Assembly: GCA_033782935.1 (NCBI GenBank)
Contig: JAWQEG010000410.1
Span: 372,001 to 436,000 of the forward strand
Length of the DNA: 64,000 nucleotides
Direction: 5' to 3'
Source of the DNA: Petrolisthes cinctipes
Lineage: Eukaryota > Arthropoda > Malacostraca > Decapoda > Porcellanidae
Of this stretch, positions 59,617-64,000 are shown in pieces (position 1 is the stretch's first letter; each line of letters starts with the position of its first letter). A program made the translations under genes and the position numbers. The notes under the pieces were generated by a model. It saw nothing but the letters and a program-made list of their open reading frames with translations, had not been told where the DNA came from and did no database searches.

Positions 59617-62141
59617 TTATTCATAATCACCTGATCTGTCCTCTTCATCATCATCGCCCGAACTGTCCTCTTCATCAGATGATGCAATCTCCATGTCATA
59701 TTCTGCCTCTTTCTCTATTTCATGTAGTTCCTCTTCCTCTGGGATGAGAGTTTCTGGGAGTTGCTCTCCATCAACCCATACAGGTTTGTACTGGCCATCA
59801 ACTAACTGCCAGCCATTTTCTTCTGTCGGATGCTGCTCTATGTGACTCTGATCTGCACTGGCCCACAAGTTGGCAACAAATGCTGCTCGCTTTATGTGGG
59901 TACTGACCTCATCTTCACATGGTGGGAGTCCACTAGCATCAATACCCCTCAAACTGGAAAACAGATTTTTTCCATATCTCTTAGGTCCATAAGCCTGCAT
60001 GAACTTCTGATATCTACAGTTGTTAAGGCTGGCGTTTAGCTTAGTTCCATAAACATTGGCTGTAAAGTTCAAGAGGGTTGTTTTCGTGGTATCAGAAACT
60101 TGTGTATCTCGTGCCATAACTGTGAAAGCATTCTGGTAGTCTGGTCGTTTTTCAAGTATTTTGAATGGCCTAACTTTACCCTTTCATATGAAAGACAAGG
60201 TGTAGCCCGATCCAGTGAAGGAATGAGAGGCTGGTAATGCTTCACAAAGATCTGGTCCAAGCTCCTGAACAATTGCAGTCAAACAGCCGGTTGTTCTTTG
60301 CAGCAGTTCCAATATCCATCCAGAGTCGTGACTGAAACTTATTGCAATGGTACGATAATATCACTGCAACTTCTGTATCGGATGCCCTGACCACAATGTC
60401 GCTATTGGAACAGTCTTTAAATATTGCATGAAGGCAGATCTTTGTGTCAGCCTCTTCGTGGTCATTGCTTAAGCTTTCTACTGTGCTGCGTTGGATCACA
60501 CCCTCTTCTACCTTGAATCGGTAGCAATACCCTGGAACATCTAGGATGACTTCCTTGTGCTTTATAATTTCTGCATAGGAGAGGTCCTGCCATTCACTGG
60601 CAAGAAACTGAGGAAGTTGTTTTTTGAATGACCTGGAGTTTAGGGCATCATTCATATCTCATGGCACTCGTCGCTGCTCTGACCCAGTGATGACAAATGT
60701 TCTGTTGTCAGCTCCCCTTCTGTCCCGTTCAGTGTCCTTTATTGATGGTTGTGGATAGTCATCAAAGACAATGTGAATGGATTTGGCTGAACTTCTAAGA
60801 ATCTGGATAAGAATACTCCTGGCTAGTCTTCCGTAAGTTGGGGGCAAACTTGTTGGCAAGCTGTGAAGTAGAAACTGCCCATCTATGATATGAGCACTTA
60901 CTTCCACTGGCCTGTCATGGTCTTTCACACTGTTTTCCAAAATTTCAAACAAAGCACTCTTGTTAGTCTTTGCCATCACTTCATCTGGGCTAGCCATGGT
61001 CAGAGGTACTGGGGTTAGTGGGTAACGGAGGACATGCCGCATGTCCATGTCAAGTTTCCTATTGGTAGCAAGAACAAGGAGACGACCCATCAGATCACGT
61101 GCCCCTTTGAGACTGCAACTACATTGTTCCTGGCTCGACGATTGGTTGCAGATTCATCAAATGTTTTCAGCTTTTCCTTCTTGATAGGTCTTTCGAAGTT
61201 CAGGGAGTCTTTTTCACACGATTCTATGAATTCTTTGTGCCTGGCTTTCCCTTTTGTTGGTACTCCAAGGAGACTTTGTTGAATTTCTTCACTGGCACCC
61301 TTTCCAGTGGTGATGTTGGATAGTGTCTCTGGAGCATGGTTTTTATCAAATGGATTGTTTGTGTTGCAAATGTGGTTGATGATCTTCTGTAGGTCTTAAT
61401 TGTCTTGTTGAATTCGTCTTGGACGCAGTTCTAGTGTGACATATTTTGTGATAAGCCCGGTCATTTCTTGAAGTTGAGTGATAAAGGATGCTCTTGTAGC
61501 TTTTGTGATAATTCATCGCAGTCTTGCAGAGTAATCATTGGTGAATGAGGTGATTCCTCTCAGGCGAGATGCAGCATCAGCATTGATTGTCTGCACTAAT
61601 GCCAATTCAATAGGAATTCTGCTGAAGTCATGTTCTGTTCTCCTCACAGTGAAGCAACCATTGTTGAGGATCTCTCTGAGCCCAGAATGAGTGCATCCAT
61701 GTTCAGCAAATCCAGTTTTTCCTGTGCAAATTACAGAATAAGCAAGTAGCGGGAATTATTGCAGATGAAGTAGATTTGGCATTGTCATCTGCTCTTGTAG
61801 AAGAGCGGAGATGCGGCACACTCCTATCGCTAGTGTCAGATTTCCTATCCTCAGAAAAAATAGTTGTGGAACTCACAGCTGTGAATTTCTGATAGCAGGC
61901 CATGTGATAGCCATCTGTCTCAGTAGGATGTTGTGGCAAACTGACAACTACATCATAATACACTGACTTTGCAAACTTGAGGTTTTTCACGCCTGTTTTG
62001 GGCTGCAGCCTGCACAACACACCAGTTTTTTTTATCAATGGGCAAAATGTCACAACAATCTTTCTTCACAGTCCTTTTCCCAGAAACGTGAAGAATACAT
62101 CTTCTGACTCCGGGGACATCACTGCTTCCAGTTGGCTCCAT
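59617..62141 (-). pseudogene. Multi-copy invertebrate protein with PIN-like and EEADT motifs (broken)
   Basis: Pieces in order on the minus strand: an N-terminal part from ATG 62,141 (SSDVPGVRRCILHVSGKR, YHMACYQKF, CLFC); a conserved block DFSRIPIELALVQTINADAA; LTPVPLTMASPDEVMAKTNK; a PIN/FEN1-like core with IIDGQFLLHSLP and IHIVFDDYPQPSIKDTERD (two acidic residues); HEEADTKICLHA with VVRASDTEVAVIL; SHSFTGSGYTLSF; and an acidic C-terminus (SSDEEDSSGDDDEED). I recall this set from repeated, unnamed proteins of cnidarians, molluscs and crustaceans; no function is established to my knowledge. Lesions: an A-run frameshift near 62,035, a shift near 61,720, TGA 61,513, TAA 61,396, a shift near 61,155, TGA 60,659, a shift near 60,285 and TGA 60,184. 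Several TGAs sit where the family has Trp, suggesting G-to-A decay. Confidence 0.75.
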
Positions 62142-62287
62142 TTAAGTGTTTCTGATAGTGGCTGTCTGAAAAGAAAAGGGGTTTTATAAGCAAATATTCA
62201 CCTTAAGGGACATTTGATCCAAAAATATCGTAATGAAATAGAGGGATGTGAAAAACACAATTCCACTAGGTGTTTTAAATGTGCCGG

Positions 62288-62889
62288 TGTATTATGCAAA
62301 CCGCAGGACCATGCAGATTCCAGGACGAGAGAGAAAAAGCGATTATAGCGACACCTGTCGGTGCGCAAGTAAAACAGGAGTGTTCAATATTATTAAATAT
62401 GCATTTTTAATACATTTCAGCTAATTAATTTAATTATTTAATTAATTTAATTATTATTGATTTTCAGGAAAAAAACGGCTCTTTTATCAAATTAATTACT
62501 ATAAATGACTAATATAAATAAAAAATAAACATAAATTAATTTGGTAAGAAAAGCCGTTTTTAAAGAATAAAATATTAAAAACAATTAAATTAATTAATTA
62601 AAATTTATTTTTAATTACAAAACATAAGGCTATTTAACTTTAAAATGATTATTTTTTATTTATATTAGTCATTTATAGTAATTAATTTGATAAAAGAGCC
62701 GTTTTTTTCCTGAAAATCAATAATAATTAAATTAATTAAATAATTAAATTAATTGGCTGAAATGTATTAAAAATGCATATTTAATAATATTGAACACTCC
62801 TGTTTTACTTGCGCACCGACAGGTGTCGCTATAATCGCTTTTTCTCTCTCGTCCTGGAATCTGCATGGTCCTGCGGTTTGCATAATACA
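62288..62889. mobile_element. Palindromic Ginger1-like MITE with CCGG target duplication
   Basis: Arms 62288-62528 and 62649-62889 are 241 bp each and inverted, with 240 positions identical, around a 120-bp AT-rich loop. The ends read TGTATTATGCAAACCGCAGG. CCGG flanks both sides (62,284-62,287 and 62,890-62,893). The paralogous left end of the host element has the same context without insertion: minus strand AAATGTG-CTGG-TAGTAGC at 59,294-59,308. The CCGG was therefore duplicated on insertion. TGT ends, long terminal repeats and CCGG target duplications are published hallmarks of Ginger1 transposons, whose integrase resembles that of LTR retroelements. No transposase is encoded. Confidence 0.8.
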
Positions 62890-63014
62890 CCGGTAGTAGC
62901 GCCAACTTTAGGCCATTCTTAAATATATTCCAACACTCAAACCTTTTGTATTCAAGATGTAATTTAAATTTCCGTCAGCTCCAGCATTATATAGGGCGTC
63001 GCGGGACGAAAGAG

Positions 63015-63055
63015 GTTCCACGAACATTTTGGAATGTTCTAAATGTTCGCGGAAC
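63015..63055. repeat. 15-bp inverted repeat
   Basis: GTTCCACGAACATTT (63015) is inverted as AAATGTTCGCGGAAC (63041), 14 of 15 paired. It contains TTC/GAA blocks reminiscent of heat-shock elements, but the spacing is not a clean nGAAn array. Confidence 0.6.
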
Positions 63056-63245
63056 GACTCTGAAATCAAAGCATTTGCTAGACGCTTCGATCGACGTTGG
63101 ATTTTTGAAGAGCGACATCGCTCTAAGGCTCCCTTTTGTTCGCCCAAATTCGTTGGAGCGACTTTTGGAGCGCCTTTTCGCAGTACAAGAATCTTCGCGT
63201 GTCACCCAGCACAGTGTGTGTGAGCCAGCTGCTAGGTTCGAGCGT

Positions 63246-63279
63246 TATATAAGACGGCAGCGTGGGACCTGAGGTCAGT
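63246..63279 (+). promoter_or_regulatory. Arthropod-type core promoter (TATA + Inr)
   Basis: TATATAAG starts at 63,246 and TCAGT at 63,275, with the Inr A at 63,277, exactly 31 bp from the first T. This is the standard arrangement of arthropod TATA/Inr promoters and of many LTR promoters. Downstream no long gene is seen; the first ~130 bp would be untranslated. A solo LTR or a promoter of an element now lost are possible. Confidence 0.5.
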
Positions 63280-63333
63280 GAGCACGAGGCATCCACACAG
63301 CGTGGAATTCTCAGCATCGACAATTGGCGACAA

Positions 63334-63385
63334 TCAGCGTCGAGGGACGGAAAACCGCATGTGGGAGTCGGTCCCTCGACGCTGA
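63334..63385. repeat. Inverted repeat, 15-bp arms
   Basis: TCAGCGTCGAGGGAC (63,334-63,348) pairs perfectly with GTCCCTCGACGCTGA (63,371-63,385), with a 22-bp loop. The right arm overlaps the start of the 33-bp motif also found at 58,736. Confidence 0.8.
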
Positions 63386-63409
63386 ATGTTACCAAATAGT
63401 TCCAGAAAA
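63377..63409 (+). repeat. Second copy of the 33-bp motif
   Basis: Same motif as 58,736-58,768 with three mismatches. See that entry. Confidence 0.75.
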
Positions 63410-63413
63410 TCCG

Positions 63414-63429
63414 ACCATCGGCCGATGGT
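63414..63429. repeat. Perfect 16-bp palindrome
   Basis: ACCATCGGCCGATGGT. About one such palindrome is expected by chance in 64 kb, so it means little alone; it is listed because it sits in a cluster of TCG/CGA-rich dyads. Confidence 0.6.
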
Positions 63430-63565
63430 GCGAGCGACAATGGGCGAAATTGGGGTTCGAACGACCTTTCGAACGCCAGTATGGCAGCCGTCGATCGCCT
63501 GAGAGGATGGTTCGAGCTCCATCGCTCTGCCAGCTAGCGAACGTCTATCGAATGTCACGAATGTC

Positions 63566-63586
63566 GTTCCCACGAATGGTGGGAAC
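63566..63586. repeat. Small hairpin
   Basis: GTTCCCAC, GAATG loop, GTGGGAAC: 8-bp perfect arms. Confidence 0.6.
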
Positions 63587-64000
63587 ATGCTGCTGCAATG
63601 GAAAACATTGCTCGATAACATAGCACGACCTCGGCGACATTGCTCGAATATGTGTAAAGCGCGATTTTTGTCCCCTTAATTTAATATTACTATTTTACTT
63701 TACTCTGGGAGGAAAACAGAAACCCACTGCCATTAATAAAACAAAAAGCCACCAGTGTATGCTACTACTCTATCCTATAGCTGTATCAACCTGGTCTGGA
63801 AAAAAAACAGGAGACCGATGAGGAACAGGACTTGCCTTGCGAATACCAAAAATAAATCATACAAAGGATAAGTCCAGCTCCTCTCCAGTACTGGGTAAAC
63901 GCTGCCACCACCAGACCAAAGTCGATCCGAGGAACCAAATGAACACACACTGGAGGGGTAGCATATCATTAGCTTATTTAGGCGCGTGAGTAAGCAACCC
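63587..64000. other. Window end, no gene recognised
   Basis: AT-rich. A 64-codon minus-strand frame (63,775-63,969) starts with ATG and ends in a hydrophobic, Phe/Leu-rich segment, but shows no domain and lies in a compositionally ordinary stretch. I do not call it a gene. Confidence 0.35.

Larger units (their letters stand above)
58859..62984. mobile_element. Inverted-end element carrying a decayed PIN-like gene
   Basis: The left end 58859-58916 starts CTGGAGCTGACGG. It is matched in inverse by 62927-62984, which ends CCGTCAGCTCCAG, with 57 of 58 positions identical. A second matching block follows inside each end (59,271-59,297 and 62,894-62,920). The right end lacks the intervening tandem repeats and contains a nested palindromic transposon. 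Without that insertion the element is ~3.5 kb. The only long coding content is the minus-strand pseudogene 59,617-62,141. No clear target duplication: flanks read GGTATTAGAC and CATTATATAGG. A DNA transposon is the simplest reading; an inverted duplication around a host gene copy is the alternative. Confidence 0.6.

Noticed and set aside
63015..63055. Heat-shock element
   Set aside because: TTC and GAA blocks are present but not in the required alternating 5-bp register.
62946..63272. 108-codon plus-strand frame and several overlapping frames on both strands
   Set aside because: All frames are open here because the region is GC-richer; no domain is seen, and the stretch crosses the end of the inverted-end element and the TATA box.

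Overview
The window looks like eukaryotic, repeat-rich genomic DNA from an arthropod, most likely a decapod crustacean. The reasons are a long satellite array; a tRNA-derived SINE; I/Nimb-like LINEs whose 3' ends resemble a repeat I recall from decapod transcripts; a TATA + TCAGT arthropod-type core promoter; and remnants of Harbinger, hAT and Ginger-like DNA transposons. This assignment is inference; no taxonomic search was possible. No bacterial genes, rRNA or CRISPR array is visible.

Positions 1-46,948 are one satellite array. The ancestral unit is about 88 bp. It diverged into an A/B pair of about 176 bp, and a 29-bp deletion in one B half gives a short 147/148-bp dimer. Two full dimers plus one short dimer make a ~500-bp higher-order repeat. 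Larger blocks (about 3,850, 2,888, 4,423, 1,536 and 501 bp) have been copied again in tandem. Open frames of 60-208 codons in the array are by-products of a stop-poor repeat and are not annotated as genes. The only clear foreign sequence inside the array is a tRNA-like SINE at 26,737-27,064.

Positions 46,949-52,283 hold the array edge, a 54-bp-arm inverted repeat, and a nearly full-length but decayed non-LTR retrotransposon. The LINE carries an ORF1 C-terminal region, then endonuclease, reverse transcriptase, RNase H and a CCHC tail, and ends in an (AATC)n tail.

Positions 52,284-58,700 are a patchwork of remnants: a retropepsin fragment; a promoter-like cluster of three AACCCGGGTT palindromes with a TATA box and a short first exon; the C-terminus of a PIF/Harbinger transposase; a hAT-like MITE with near-perfect 8-bp target duplications; two LINE 3' ends in opposite orientation; a 24-bp minisatellite present at two loci; and two minus-strand segments that could be spliced exons of a zinc-finger-like protein.

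Positions 58,859-62,984 are the most interesting part. A ~4.1-kb element is bounded by 58-bp inverted ends (57/58 identical). It carries tandem ~142-bp subterminal repeats and a decayed minus-strand gene of a multi-copy invertebrate family (PIN/FEN1-like D...D motifs, EEADT, FTGxxYT). A 602-bp palindromic transposon with 241-bp inverted repeats (240/241 identical) is inserted in its right end and flanked by CCGG. The uninterrupted paralogous site (CTGG) survives in the element's left end. This fits a non-autonomous Ginger1-type element. Positions 63,000-63,660 are rich in TCGA and short palindromes and contain a convincing core promoter with no clear gene behind it.
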